Below are positions 11,645 through 23,159 of a DNA stretch of 64,000 nucleotides, piece by piece; position 1 is the stretch's first letter, and the number at the start of each line of letters is the position of its first letter. A program made the translations under genes and the position numbers. The notes beneath the pieces were generated by a model. The model saw only the letters and a list, made by a program, of their open reading frames with translations, had not been told where the DNA came from and did no database searches. Source of the stretch: Parelaphostrongylus tenuis (lineage: Eukaryota; Nematoda; Chromadorea; Rhabditida; Metastrongylidae); the NCBI GenBank assembly GCA_019055375.1, contig JAHQIW010000392.1, forward strand, positions 1 through 64,000, written 5' to 3'.

Positions 11645-12865
11645 TATTAGGTCCTCAACTAAGTTTCCGAACTTGATCAGGAAGTTAGAAATTTTTCACA
11701 AAGACAAGTTTTTCTGTTACCTGTTTTCTGCACAATTTCCTTGTACATCGTTTGATATATTTTTGCACATAAATGTCCAACAATGGCGGCGTATCGGTAA
11801 GACATTCGCAACTTGCTGCTTACGAGTTTCAATTGGGGTATAATTTTCAAACTGCATTTGACATCATGAATCGCGCAAGAGGCCGCCAGGTTGTGGGTAT
11901 GACTACGGCGTATGAATGGGTTACAAAATCTTACAATGAAGATACTGACTTGGCCGATCAACCAAGATCCGGAAGACCGCGTGAAATTGATCGAGAAGCA
12001 ATAATTGAAGCAACTGAGGAAGATTCGACTTTGTCAACCGGTGATTTGGCCAACGATTTCCAATGTTCAGACGAGCAGATCCGAAAGATTTTGAAAGATG
12101 GACGCAAGAATTGGCGCAAGGCCAATTGGATCTAGTGCGATTTCACATAATCTCAAAAAAGCAAGAGAGCGCAAGCTCATCTTGGTCGCCATCGACGCTC
12201 TGCGTTTTTGAAGAGGTTTGTTACCATTGATGAGAAGTCGATCTTCTTCAAAAGCCAGCATCGTCTAAATCAGTGGCTGTCATCAGGTCACCAAGGAACA
12301 CCAGCACCGAGACCAGATCGATTTGCGCCAAAAGCAATGCTGATCATTTTTTAGAGCCGAAGTGGGCCGATTCATTGGGACTTGTTGCAAGCCCGTCAGA
12401 CTATCAACACTGAGCGATATTGTCAGCAACTGGGCCGTTGCAATCAAGCAATTCTACGTCACCGCCGTAGCCAAGTCATTCCGCTTCAAGACAATGCAAA
12501 GCCATATACGTTGCCCAGAAAACAAGGAAGAGATTGACCGATTTGAGCTGGGAGCGCTTGGATAATCCGTCGTATTGCCAGACGTCTGTCTCCGCCCGAT
12601 TTACGTCTCTTCATATCATTGGAGCACTAGTTGCACAAGAAGAAGTTTAGAGACATCAATCATTTGCGCCGAGAATTGATGGGTTGGTTTGCATCGAAGA
12701 TTAATGAATTTTATGACCGCGGAATTGATTTATTGCCGGACCGTTGGCAAAATTGCATCTAAGCAGACATACTTCGGTTAATGCTATTTGATACCCTCGC
12801 TTATTAGGAAAAACAAATTTTTGAGTTTCTGGATCAAGTTCGGAAACTTAGTTGGAGACCTAATA
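11645..12865 (+). mobile_element. Mariner-family transposon, full length with intact ends
   Basis: The element is bounded by 32-bp terminal inverted repeats at 11,647-11,678 and 12,832-12,863, which match at 30 of 32 positions and start TTAGGTC. Each end is flanked by a TA dinucleotide (11,645-11,646 and 12,864-12,865), the target-site duplication expected of the Tc1/mariner superfamily. The 1,217-bp span and a single transposase frame fit the usual mariner size. Conserved ends mean it could still be moved in trans if a matching transposase exists, though its own frame is dead. Confidence 0.93.
11773..12762 (+). pseudogene. Mariner transposase pseudogene, six in-frame stops
   Basis: A single reading frame of about 330 codons runs from ATG to the terminal TAA with no frameshift. 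The N-terminal 120 residues hold the paired helix-turn-helix DNA-binding region (YEFQLGYNF, then DQPRSGRPREID). The catalytic part retains VTIDEKSIFF (first Asp at 12,229), LQDNAKPYT (second Asp at 12,490) and PPDLRLF (third Asp at about 12,598), close to the D-D-34-D arrangement of mariners but one codon longer. The C-terminus FYDRGIDLLPDRWQNCI is typical of the family. Premature stops lie at 12,133, 12,148, 12,352, 12,535, 12,544 and 12,628. Decay is therefore by substitution, which is unusual next to the heavily frameshifted copies elsewhere. Confidence 0.93.
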
Positions 12866-15184
12866 AAAGTCTAAGCGAAAATCTAGTCTAGCATATACTT
12901 CCCGAGTGTAAAACATAATTTGATTTTTTCTACAGCATATCAAGAAGTCTTTTTTTGAACCAGTTGAGCCACTAGGATTCGAGATTTAAGCTAGCGAGTA
13001 ACTACTCTAACATAAAGAAATGCAAAAAAAGGGTTTTAGTAGAAAGTTGAAACAGGGTACGGATAGCGAGAATGATCCTGAAGTTTATCCGATTTAGAAG
13101 AACGTGAAGCTTTTGAAAGCCTCTTTTTCCGATGATCCATTTTTGCGCACAGAAATCCATTCCTGAGAACACTTTGCGTGTTAAGGCTGAGCACTGGAAA
13201 ATAAGTAATTCTCATAAACTTTCGTCAGTGTGTCAAACGCCTCCCGAATCGCCCGCTTCCTCCTGGAAAAGTCTGTAGTTATACTCATGATATCAACCTA
13301 AATAGACGTGACTGGAGCATTCGGGGATAATCATTCCGTTGAGCATGAATGGTGCATTCAAATGCTCTCCGGTGACGAGGATAAGTAACCAAGGAGTCAT
13401 TCGCTACAATCTTTGTATACACTACACAGTCGAAAATTTGTTGCTAGTTACATTGCCCGATATCTTTTTCTATATGATGTTACTGAGTATGTCGAAAGCA
13501 TTACAGCTACGGGTGCTTTAAGCCGACTCATACCTTCCACGGTGATTGATCTCGTCAAATTATTGCAAGTGACGATTTCAGCAAGTACTAATTTTTTTCT
13601 GTGGATTTTCGAGTCTCGCATTCAGCTATTCAATGCTATCCAATCAAATAAGGTTTCGCTTTTTGCATTTCGCATTAATACTCGCATTTCCTGATGAATA
13701 TTACATCTAAAAATTCTACTTTAAGTTGAGTGATTGTAGTAAATAAAATTAATGATTAGATGCTACATGTATTCCAACTTTCCACCAACTTTATAGTAGA
13801 TGACCAAATTCCACACGTCAATTTTTGCTAGAGCAAAAAATCAACTTTTGACGTACGTTTTATTCTGATACCACTTATATACAGGGATGCAATAAATAAA
13901 TGATTCTCAGGTCAATGTCTTAAAACATCTAATAAGTGTATCTCAAGATATCATGGAAGAAACGCATGCTCAGTTGAAAGACACCAATAGATGCTTCTGT
14001 AAATACACTTAAGTGATGAGGATGAAAGAGGCATCGAATAAGGAAACACCAAAGGTTTGAGTAATCGGGAATAATGTCTCGTCGTAAGTATCAGCAACGG
14101 TACCAGGTGCGCCTTCAGGTCAACAATGCAAGTACTTTCTGGTAGACTTTAGTCAGTATACTTATACATGACGTCACCAGAAGGCGCATAAAATCACTTC
14201 GGCTAATCTATGCAAGTAGCCTGGTTTCAAGCTAACATCGCACGGAAATGGTCGCCCGAAACCAAACGTTTGGCAGAAAATAATAAATAAAAGTGTTAGT
14301 GAAAAAGCAGACAGAAAACTGGACAGGTCCATTAGTAAAGGTTAAACAACCTGTCACAGTTTATGTCTGAGCATGAATCAGTTCAGCAAGGAGTGGTGCC
14401 TTCGAGTGCATCTTTTCGGATGCTGTTTTTATGTCTTTAGATCCGGTATTTGTGCCTATAACGTCCGATCAAAATATTTATTCATACACACCTTGCACAT
14501 TCATATTCCACGGCATCGACTGCTTTTGAAATCTCGTAATAAACGTTCAAAATAATTTCCAAAACCGATCCTCTATTAACCTCGGCATGCTTCAATATAA
14601 TTTTTGATTTTCTTCTTTGAGCCAAACACGAGGTGTTACATTAATCTTTATTTGACCGCTAACGTTTCGACAGTTTACCTTTTTCAGAACTATGAAATTC
14701 TGGGTCGTCTACGAGTTTTAGCCTACTATGCAGTTTCATCACCTTAAGAAAAGTGTTTGGCTGATTGATTTGTAGACAAGCTGTTCTTTCCAGCCTCTTG
14801 AGTAGTAGAAATCCACCGAAAAGTCGACTGCTGATAAGAAAAACTCGTGCTTTGCTTATCGAGAAAAAATTGTGAGCTATCTAGCAAAGATGCTTGCACT
14901 TTTATTTTCTACCAAAGAAATAGTTTGAAAATCTGCAAATACGCTCTACGTCATGAATGATTTTTTTGATAATACCAAAAATTGAACCTAAGTGGTGATT
15001 CACAGCTCTGTTCTTCATATCATCGAAAAGTAACATTGAAAAAAAATTCCGATGGAGTAGCACGGTCAGATATGAGCTACAACTAATAAAAATAGGTAAT
15101 CTTGAGATTAAGATTCTACTCCCCCCCCCATCCCAGATGTTTGTTGAGAAACATTACTAACGCTGACAGATACGCAAAGCACTG
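12866..15184. other. No gene; one degenerate hammerhead-like tip
   Basis: The sequence contains ORFs up to 93 codons with no motif. At about 14,655-14,690 a TAACGTTTCGACAG to TTTTTCAGAAC segment resembles, in decayed form, the motif better preserved at 44,871-44,920. Otherwise nothing is recognised. Confidence 0.45.
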
Positions 15185-15262
15185 AATTTCCAACGGGAGT
15201 TGAACCCGCGTGATATCTAATCGAGAAGTGTGTTGCAACCACTGAGCAACTAGGGCTCCTGC
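15185..15262 (-). repeat. tRNA-like SINE head
   Basis: Reading the minus strand, box A-like TTGCTCAGTGGTTGCAAC and box B GGGTTCAACTCCC are about 35 bases apart in tRNA-like order. The flanks do not form a proper acceptor stem, so this is a tRNA-derived retroelement head rather than a tRNA gene. Similar heads lie at 22,432-22,505 and 22,655-22,725. Confidence 0.55.
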
Positions 15263-15289
15263 ATCCTCATCACTCTTACTCCGATATGA

Positions 15290-15470
15290 TGTATCGGAGT
15301 TGTTATCAGAAGATAGAACCTATCAGAGGTATTATCAACGTCTTGTTCGATTCCTGCCCGAGGTTCGAAGTCTTGCATATCGCTCAACATTCTTCGATAT
15401 AAAGTTATAACACCATTACACTGCTACTAAAGCGGTAAAATGAGCAAATATCAGAATTACCGTGGACGTA
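15290..15470 (+). repeat. tRNA-derived SINE, family S2, decayed head
   Basis: The copy has box B-like TTGTTCGATTCCTGCC followed by the S2 body TTGCATATCGCTCAACATT, then ATAACACCATTACACTGCTA before a purine-rich end. The body order matches 19,897-20,030 and 30,337-30,490. Confidence 0.6.
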
Positions 15471-15974
15471 CAAGTTGCTGGTCTCCATGGTCGAGTCAGT
15501 TATGTAGCCGATAGCGTAAAGCCACGCGGTGTTTACAAAAACTGTTGACATCGATCTCTCTTCTCTTGAACGTCCCAGTTCACTTTAACTGTGGTTATAT
15601 ATTGAGATGAATCTGCAACAAAATACGGTATAAAAAATCTTGCCTGTATTTAGAAGACTGCAAGAGAGAGTTAGTGTAAGGGATCGAACCACGGCACAGA
15701 GCATCAAATCGCTTTCTGATCCACTTCATCACTATCCGCTGAGCTTCCCTACTATGTATACATTACTGCAATCTTATAAGCTCATTCCGATAGCAATGGA
15801 GTTGGCTTCTGTACAACTGACTCTTTTTCTCTCAAGTCAAGCAAAAACATTATGAAAACTATTAGTGCAGACACTGCACACATCCTTCATAGGACAGAAT
15901 TGAGCTCTTTTGTTTTCTGGCGACAGAAGAGGAAATCATTTCTTTCGTTAGTCAAAAGCTTTTCTTTATACTTT

Positions 15975-16610
15975 CAGTAATCATTCGAAAACTTAAATTT
16001 CTCGCTACTACGCTACATAAACGTCTTTTTGAAAAATGCTATTACAACGCTGTAGCATAAAGAAAACATTTGTATTACACACACGCACATTTTTCGCAGA
16101 ATAGCTCTTCCTCAACTTTTAAACAACCATTCGATAGCTTAAGTTTTGCTGATTCTAACGATATGTTTGCTTACTCACAATACCTTTTCATTGCAGTGTA
16201 GCAGGGAAATTGAAATTGAGTTTCACATACGCAGGCCTTGCCTTTCGACTAAAATTTGTGCTGTGCACAGGCGGGGAGAGTGGGGTAAAGGATGGTGGCC
16301 GTCGCTTCCATACGACAATCGATCGGTCACATTGGCCCGTTACACATATGGATCGCGATTTTTGTTATTTGATTTTAGATTTTACCCCCTTTGGAAGAAA
16401 TTTCAGAGAAAACGTGTCATTCCGATACTAAGAGATCTCCCCTAAACGATCATATGCTTTTCTTGCTGCCAGCGAAGTAAGAGTGAAAATGTGTAGACCG
16501 TGTAAAACGTAATTTCAATCTTTGTATTACGGCGCCATAGAAGGATCTTTTCAAAAAAAGAGCACATAGCGCAGTAGCCAGCAGTTAAAGCTATCGAATA
16601 TTTTCTAACA
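15975..16610. repeat. F3 foldback element with large interior
   Basis: The left arm (GTAATCATTCGAAAACTTAA onward to about 16,090, with a further short arm copy at 16,125-16,145) matches the reverse complement of 16,460-16,610. The shared block is ACGCTGTAGCAT on the left and its counterpart on the right. The interior 16,146-16,460 carries overlapping ORFs of 99 and 73 codons without a recognisable domain. Confidence 0.6.
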
Positions 16611-16824
16611 ATCTTGAAAGAAATTCTTATTCGGGGAAAGGGGTTGTTTCATCACTTGTGGCCAAATAACAGGTGAAAGTTCGGAATTGTTATTTACAAC
16701 ATGATGGACAGAAAGATAAAGCTGATGGCGCTGATTAATCGTTGAAGAATGTACAATGAATTTGCCTTCATCAAGCATTTTTAGAGGGATTAGAGGCATA
16801 TCTGCTCTTGACAACGACTGACGA

Positions 16825-16988
16825 TGGCCTATCGATGCATCAAAACAGTACTGCTATTCTCTCAGACAACTCTGATATTGATTTTCAAACCCCGGATAGA
16901 TAAAGGGCTTCGTGAGTTGTGACACACTGCCGAGCCATCGACCACATTTGTTTCGTAGGGCACCTCTAACCACTGCAGCACACGCCTC
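16825..16988 (-). repeat. tRNA-derived SINE, family S1, decayed
   Basis: The S1 head is read on plus as CACCTCTAACCACTGCAGC, with TCGACCACATTTG and the CTGCTATTCTCTCAGACAA body block upstream. It is truncated at the body. Confidence 0.65.
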
Positions 16989-17281
16989 TTTGCATCATTA
17001 GCAAGCAATGTAGGTGCTAGTAGTAAGACTCTTACCTAATCTTATTTAGCACTCTGTTGGAGTACTTTATTTGCGAAAAGTCGTCGGCTTCTCGATAAAT
17101 TAGTAATCAGAACACTTCTCATACCAATAAGTACGGCTGGCGCAAACGAGATAGTGCATCACATGGCAAAAGAGGGCCCGGTAAAGACGGAGAGAGTTAA
17201 ACTGTATCCGAAGAAATCGACGCTGGAGCCTCTAAAATCAAAAAATGTAAAAAAAGCTCAAAAGGCTAGACAATCTATGTA

Positions 17282-17565
17282 GGTCTCGGGCAGCTTCTCG
17301 CAATATGCTACCTTTCAAAGCATCGATGCCCCAAAGCAGTCTCTCTCAAAAAACTACTCGTTGAATTCATCTACATCTCTTGGCAGTCTCCCAAGACAAG
17401 TTGCTTTTCAAATTCTAGGCCTCGGGACAGTCTTTCACAGAAAGCTTCCTCTCGAATTTGTTCATACCTCAGGACAGTTTCCCACAATTGGCTCTTTTTC
17501 ACACATCTCTCTCAGGGTAGTCTCTTAGAAAAAACTCCTCTTTGATTTAGTCTCTGAGAAAGTTT
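17282..17565. repeat. Degenerate tandem repeat, six units of about 46 bp
   Basis: Six consecutive units share the pattern CTCGGGACAGTCTCTC then a CTCCTTTCAAATT-like half. The central CAG (TAG in the last) falls at 17,291, 17,337, 17,384, 17,428, 17,475 and 17,518, giving spacings of 43-47 bp. No unit is identical to another, so the array is old. It has no continuous reading frame. Confidence 0.75.
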
Positions 17566-17575
17566 AAAACGATTC

Positions 17576-17640
17576 CAAGGTCGGTACCTCAGAGGCTTAC
17601 GTACATTTCGGTCGTATCGCTTCCTTCATCAGAGCTATGC
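17576..17640 (-). other. Hammerhead-like repeat tip
   Basis: On the minus strand CTGATGA is followed 16 bases later by GAAA, the two conserved strands of a hammerhead-ribozyme core. The intervening arm pairs poorly (A opposite C next to the core), so activity is doubtful. It resembles the better motif at 44,871-44,920. Confidence 0.4.
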
Positions 17641-17666
17641 GCCCCATACAGAACCGTTCTATAGCC

Positions 17667-17966
17667 ATTTCGTGGATCGTGGATCAACAACCTCTCGATC
17701 TCTAACTAGCAACTGTGGGCGATCTGCTCAACCTCCTCTCCACCCCTAACTCTCAGTGCGCTTGCGTCTGACAATGGCACGCTGTTGCGCCTAGGAATCT
17801 TTAACTCCTGCGTCTAACAATACTGGTTGCTGCGTTCAACAATGGCACATTGTTGCGTAAAACAGTGGCACGCTGGGGGTTGGCGATGAAAAGGAGGTGG
17901 AGCAGACCGCTCCGAATTGCCAGTTAGAAATGCAAATGCCGTGGATTCACGATCCCGAAAGGTTTA
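17667..17966. repeat. F1 foldback element
   Basis: The right arm reads GGAGGTGGAGCAGACCG, CAGTTAGAAATGCA, GTGGATTCACGATCCCGAAA. The left arm is its reverse complement (GATCTGCTCAACCTCCTCT and neighbours). Between them are repeated pieces of the form GCGTCTAACAATGGCACGCT. Seven related elements sit between here and 28,428. Confidence 0.8.
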
Positions 17967-18542
17967 AAGAAGGGATGTGGAGACGATGTGGAGATAATAT
18001 ATGATAACGCATTATCTCTATTTTTTCCAGCCGATGAATTATGGCTGACGATTACGACTATTGGATTACTGTTCGTCTGGATTACGACTTTTCGATTCAT
18101 CTATGCCTCAGAGCTAAACCCATTGTTGTGCTTGAACTTTATTACTTCCTGGTAAATATACAAATTTGCAATGACCGTGTAAAATCAATAAACTATGTGA
18201 TTTTGAGAAACCCTACTTTGGCAAAGCAGATTACGATAGAAAGCCTGTGAACTTCCTTTTCACATTACTCAGTTAGAATAAGATTACACTTTGAGGCAGA
18301 AGGACTACAATGAATTACTGCGGGCAAAAAATTGAATTTGAGAAATGGAGCGTAGCATTTCGAGTAAGGTGTTTCATTCCGTAGGCTCTGTTGAGGAAGA
18401 CTTGACTTAAACAGCAATGTACAGGAAGATGCATAACGCGAAGACAAACGGCCATGTACACTCGATTCATATCACTGGTTCGTAGAAGATGTAGACGTCG
18501 AAACATTATCCGATTAAATCTTTGCAAATCTCACGGTGCCAG

Positions 18543-19428
18543 TTGACCCTTTCGTGTCCGTGGACCAACCTCCTCTGCGTCTCCACCTCCATCGTGGAAA
18601 CGCATTGAATGATCTATAGTATTAATCCAACTGCATTGTTGTTGTTATTATCCTATGCTATATTATGAGTAAATAACAGAGAGCGTAAAGAATTTTAAGC
18701 GTTTTGATTTCTTGATATATTTATTGCAATGCTTTCCACCGAAAAAAGCACATAAATAATAATCATCGTATTGAACTCTGAGAACCAGTTCCTAGCTTCC
18801 CTCTCTGTAACCGTATCACCGCCTCAAGCTCCATTTATCTTGCGCGTCTCTTCACTAGCATTTTTCCACAGGCGCCATTCGTGCATAAGTAGCAGTCCAG
18901 TTTCCTCTAAGACAGCTCCATCTTGAAGCACTATAGAACAGTTGTACAATAAGTGTTTGCAAGAAAATGGGCAATCGAGTCCGATACACGTGTTTCGACC
19001 TTGACGATCTCGTCAGTCGGGCAGTTATCCTTCGTCTCAATACAATCCTCTCAAGGAGCTCAATCCCCTATACGAAGAGTAGGCGACGACGAACATTTTA
19101 CACTCTATGTCGGCTTAAATTGCCACCGAACATACAGCGTTGTACACTCGATTGCTCTTGGCTGGTATTATAAGTATATCATAGCTTTCTTTTCGAGTGT
19201 TGGTAGCTGCTCGACTGAGGGAACCATCAAGGTCGAAACACGTGTATCGGGCTCTATAAGTCAGCCCATTTAACAGACTACATGACATGCATCGCTCAAA
19301 AATGATTATCTGGATTATTGAAAAAGCAATAATACAATTGAAATAATACAATAATGAGTCCAATGCATTCCCAAACCTGGACTTAGAGCTGAAGATGAGG
19401 TGGACCCACGACCTCGATAGGATCAATT
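18543..19428. repeat. Long-form F1 foldback with F4 core and inserted F2 arm
   Basis: The outer tips GACCCTTTCGTGTCCGTGGA (left) and GGTGGACCCACGACCTCGAT (right) are inverted F1 ends. Inside them lie ATCGTGGAAACGCATTGAAT-type subterminal sequence and AATAATACAAT runs, then an F4 inverted pair (about 18,975-19,020 and 19,215-19,262) with ACACGTGTTTCGACC arms. The 21,672-22,290 element repeats the same order, so this is a defined family. The extra 18,780-18,972 segment is an F2 arm, an apparent nested insertion. Confidence 0.7.
18780..18972. repeat. F2 foldback fragment nested in an F1 element
   Basis: The sequence from CGCCTCAAGCTCCATTTATC through GTGCATAAGTAGCAG to TTTGCAAGAAAATGGGCAAT matches the spacer and right arm of the F2 copy at 26,104-26,535. 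The left arm is absent. Confidence 0.65.
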
Positions 19429-19896
19429 TACAGCGCCTGCGGCAAAAATTGCGTCACGCCCTCAACATATCCTACAAGGCACGCGATTTTAGGCTCTATC
19501 TGTTGAGAGGAAAAAAATTCTAACAAAGCCGCATAATGCTGAAACAATGAGCATTTCTAGTTTAGATCAAATTAACGCCATTCAAAGGAGAAAACAACTA
19601 AGAACATATATTGGCCATCTGACGGTCTGCACTGATAACTGGTTCGTACAAGGGCGGTGTCCATACCACTGCAGGCCTTTTGTCTGATTTCAGTATAGTG
19701 AAATCACACTGCATAAGCATCTGGGAAAAAATGTGGGGAAGAGGGGAATGGTGGGGAATAAGAATAAGTCGAAGTGTAATCTGGAGAATTCGATAAAGTT
19801 AAGTGCTATGCATAACTCGGAGCCTTACCGGGAGTCAATCCTTGCATCTTTTTTGGAGGAGCGTGCCTCGATTTTAAAGGTGATAGCAAAGCAGGA

Positions 19897-20030
19897 GTCT
19901 CGGTAGCGTAGCGGTTAGCATGCCTCTTCGATATAAATAAGACAGCTGGTCAATTTACGGCCAAGCCTAGAGTTTTACATATCACTCAATTCTTATATAT
20001 TATAACATCATGACACTACTACGCAAGCGA
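19897..20030 (+). repeat. tRNA-derived SINE, family S2
   Basis: The head GTCTCGGTAGCGTAGCGGTT is a good tRNA box A region. The box B region is decayed. The body TTTTACATATCACTCAATT and ATAACATCATGACACTACTA follows the order of the copy at 30,337-30,490. Confidence 0.65.
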
Positions 20031-20287
20031 TGAAATTGACAATTCTTGTCGTTTGTATGGGGACAGATCATTGTAATAACTTGAGCTGAAAAATTTTAAT
20101 GCAAGCATTCTACCTATTACAACGACTTATCCAAATAGCAAAGAGATGGAATGCTATCAAATATCTGAAATTTTATTAAAGTGGACCCAAAAAAGCCTAT
20201 ACTTGAAGCAGCATAAAAGTAACTCACTCATTATCCTCGCTTCCAGTAACATCATCAGTTGAATAGATGAATGTCTCGACTGTCGGT

Positions 20288-20487
20288 AGACCCTTTCGAG
20301 ACCGTGCGCTCACGGCCTCTGCATCTCGAACCCCACAAAGGTGGGCGCTTGCTCCACCTCCTCTGCATTTCTAACCCATCGCGTGATGCGTCTGACAATG
20401 ATACGCTGGGAATTAGGGATGCAGAGGAGGTGGAGCAGACCGTCCAGCGCTGCCTTTTTGAGATGTAGAAGCTGTGAGTCGACGAAC
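20288..20487. repeat. F1 foldback element, compact copy
   Basis: The left arm GACCCTTTCGAGACCGTGCG with CACGGCCTCTGCATCTCGAA is mirrored on the right by GATGCAGAGGAGGTGGAGCA and GAGATGTAGAAGCTGTGAGT. The whole element is about 200 bp, short enough to form one long hairpin. Confidence 0.8.
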
Positions 20488-20961
20488 TTGTAAGTGTTAA
20501 TGAGTCGCCTTCTAAAAACCTAGCATAAGAAGCTCACCGTCATTTTTCCCATATCCTTTGAGCCTGTAGCACGATTAACTTGAGGAGAACTTTATTCGAC
20601 TAACATTTCAACGCGTTCCATCTTTTTTAGAGCCAATGATTCAAGTCCATCGTCCAATGTCGTTCGTCCTCTTTGTGGCATTTCGTCTTTTTCTTGCTCA
20701 AACCAAACCTATTTCCGTGGAGCACCGCTTTAATGAAGGGGTTCACCTAAGGATCTCCTTTCGTGAAATGAAGCTTATTCTAATTAGCTCATTCGAGCGG
20801 TGCTCCAACAAGGAAGGTTCGCCTTGAGAGAGACGCAGGCGAAGTGCCACAACGAGAACAAATGGCAGTGGAAGGTCGACTTCAATCATCGCTCTAAAGA
20901 AAACAAAATTTATCGATTAGCCGAAAATTTTGTCCTCATCAACTTCTTGTTACAGGACTAA

Positions 20962-21163
20962 CTATTTCGGGAGCATGGCACGACCTCTGCACCTCTGAAT
21001 GGCAGCTCTGGACAGTCTACACCGCCCCCTCAGCATCGCTATTCCTGCGTGCTGCGTCCAGCAATAGCACGCTGGGGGTTGGAGATGAGGAGGTGGGGGA
21101 GACCGCCCTGCGCTGTCAGTTAGAGATGCAAAGGTCTTGAATTCAGTATTCCAAAGGGGTTAA
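20962..21163. repeat. F1 foldback element
   Basis: The inverted arms CGACCTCTGCACCTCTGAAT and CAGTTAGAGATGCAAAGGTC flank GTGCTGCGTCCAGCAATAGC. Both arms have diverged from the other copies. Confidence 0.75.
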
Positions 21164-21671
21164 TTAACAGAGAAAATATGTCTAATTACTCCGCTGCTAA
21201 ACGAAAGTCTGCTTGCGATAAATCGAAGTATCTTTATAAAGATCAGGAAGGTACCAAGCGGGTTGGTCACTGAGTACCAGACATATCTATAGTAGCCAAT
21301 GCTGGCGGAGGGTTGTAGTTCCGTCACTTCAAGAGCCTAAACCTAAGTTGGTCACATAACTCCTTACTTAGAGTCGATTAAAGAAATACTTTGAAAATCG
21401 ATGGAATCACAACTCTCCACAAGGTCCTAAAGGCTTAACAAAGTAACAAAGAATTACATGCTGCAATTAAGTACTGCATGCACATTTGGCTGAAAGACGG
21501 ACCAACTGTACTCTTCCATCAAGAATGTAACGTTGTGAAGTTAGAATATATGTCACTTATGAGTCAGATATGACTCATAATGCAATAATGAAAGCTCCTA
21601 CTGGAATCTCGATTGGTAACCACCGATGTCTGGAAACTTTGAATAATTAGAGGTTCGCATAGAACTGATTT

Positions 21672-22290
21672 GAATCTTTCGTGACCGTCGACCCTCCTCT
21701 TCTGCAGTTCTATCCTCTAGCTTGGGTACCACTGGACGGTCTGCTTTACCCCCTTTACTTCTCTAATCCCCATCGTGGAAACGTATTGTGCGAATTATTG
21801 TATTGTTTGGATTATATTTTGTTATTATTTTCTTGCTTATAATAACATCTATATTTACATGCATGCACATAAGATAGGAAATTTACAACAATAGCACAAT
21901 TGTAATAATACAGTACTATATCCTTTCATTATTATTTGAACCAACTTGTCATGTGGTCTGGCAAGGGCTCTTGTACGGCCCGATGCACGTGTTTCGTCTT
22001 TACAGACTCGTCAGTCGGGCAGAACCCGTCGTCTTCCGATATTTTTGAAGTGAGTTCTCTCGGGAGCTCTGCTCCTTTACAGAGAGTTATCGAAGACGAA
22101 CGTTTTACACTCTATGTCAACCGAAATTTTCACCTAACCCGGAGTTTTTCACATTCGATTGCTCGCTGGCTGGTATTTTTATCATATTACACCTTTCCTT
22201 CAAGTGTTTAATTATGACCACATACTACATTCAATGCGTTCCAACGCCGGGGGTTAGAAATGCAGAGAATGTCAATCTCTCAAGAGTTAA
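21672..22290. repeat. Long-form F1 foldback, second copy
   Basis: Left tip TGAATCTTTCGTGACCGTCG and right side GGGGGTTAGAAATGCAGAGA are inverted F1 ends. The interior keeps ATCGTGGAAACGTATTG, ATTATTGTATTGTTTGG, a single F4 arm GCACGTGTTTCGTC with ACTCGTCAGTCGGGCAG, and TTTTACACTCTATGTC, in the same order as 18,543-19,428. The second F4 arm is missing. Confidence 0.68.
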
Positions 22291-22431
22291 CAAGTCGTTG
22301 GCCTAATTTTCATCAAAAGAAGTAGAACATGCATGCAAATGGACTATTAAATGATACTTCAATTGAAAAAACTTCGAAACAGTACAGACAATACCGATCT
22401 TCGTATTTAGAAGAAATGTGTGAGGATTATC

Positions 22432-22725
22432 ATCCAGCGGCGGGAGTTGAACCCGCATCCTACTCTTTCCAACAAGGCGCGCTAACCTATGCTGTATCAT
22501 ACAAGTTCGTATGATCGATAAAGCAAATTCCTATCGAAAGCGCTTCAAAAATCACATTATTACAAAAATGTGTATGAAAGAAGAAGTTATGAGCAGCGGT
22601 ATCATATATCCAATAATGTCCAACGATGCTAGTTGACATGCAGAACATTCGACCCCCGGCGGGAGTCGTACCCGCATCTGATCCTTACCAGAGGTGCGTG
22701 TTACCATTAAGCACCGAGGTTATCT
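22432..22725 (-). repeat. Two tRNA-like SINE heads in tandem
   Basis: On the minus strand two tRNA-like heads (about 22,432-22,505 and 22,655-22,725) each carry a box B (read on plus as GGGAGTTGAACCCGC and GGGAGTCGTACCCGC) and a degenerate box A. Neither closes into a complete cloverleaf. Confidence 0.5.
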
Positions 22726-23159
22726 CTCTGCTGCCACTCCCTCATCGTTATTACGCATCGGAGCTGTCAGTAATCAATCGTTAACGCGTTTCGTCCAATG
22801 GCCGGAAACAGGGGAAGCAAAGCCTTCTGATTCAACTCTCCTTGTTGTCGAAAATTTTACATGCCACGTAGTATCTTTGGATATACAATTATAACATAAT
22901 AAGACTGCCCTAAGGACGGTAAAATTAAGAAAATTAGCAGGTCTTGTAATGATATCATACGGTACCACTATGACCGTATTCCACCAAGTCAAAGCAGAAC
23001 TTCCGAAATATTTATGATTATTTGTACCCACATAAATTTCACATGAACAATTTAAAGAATTCATCGAATCATCAAACAAATAATCAACAAGGGAGCAAGA
23101 ACTATCAATCTTGTGTGCTATCAATCTCGCACGTCGCTTATGGTCAACAACATTACCTC

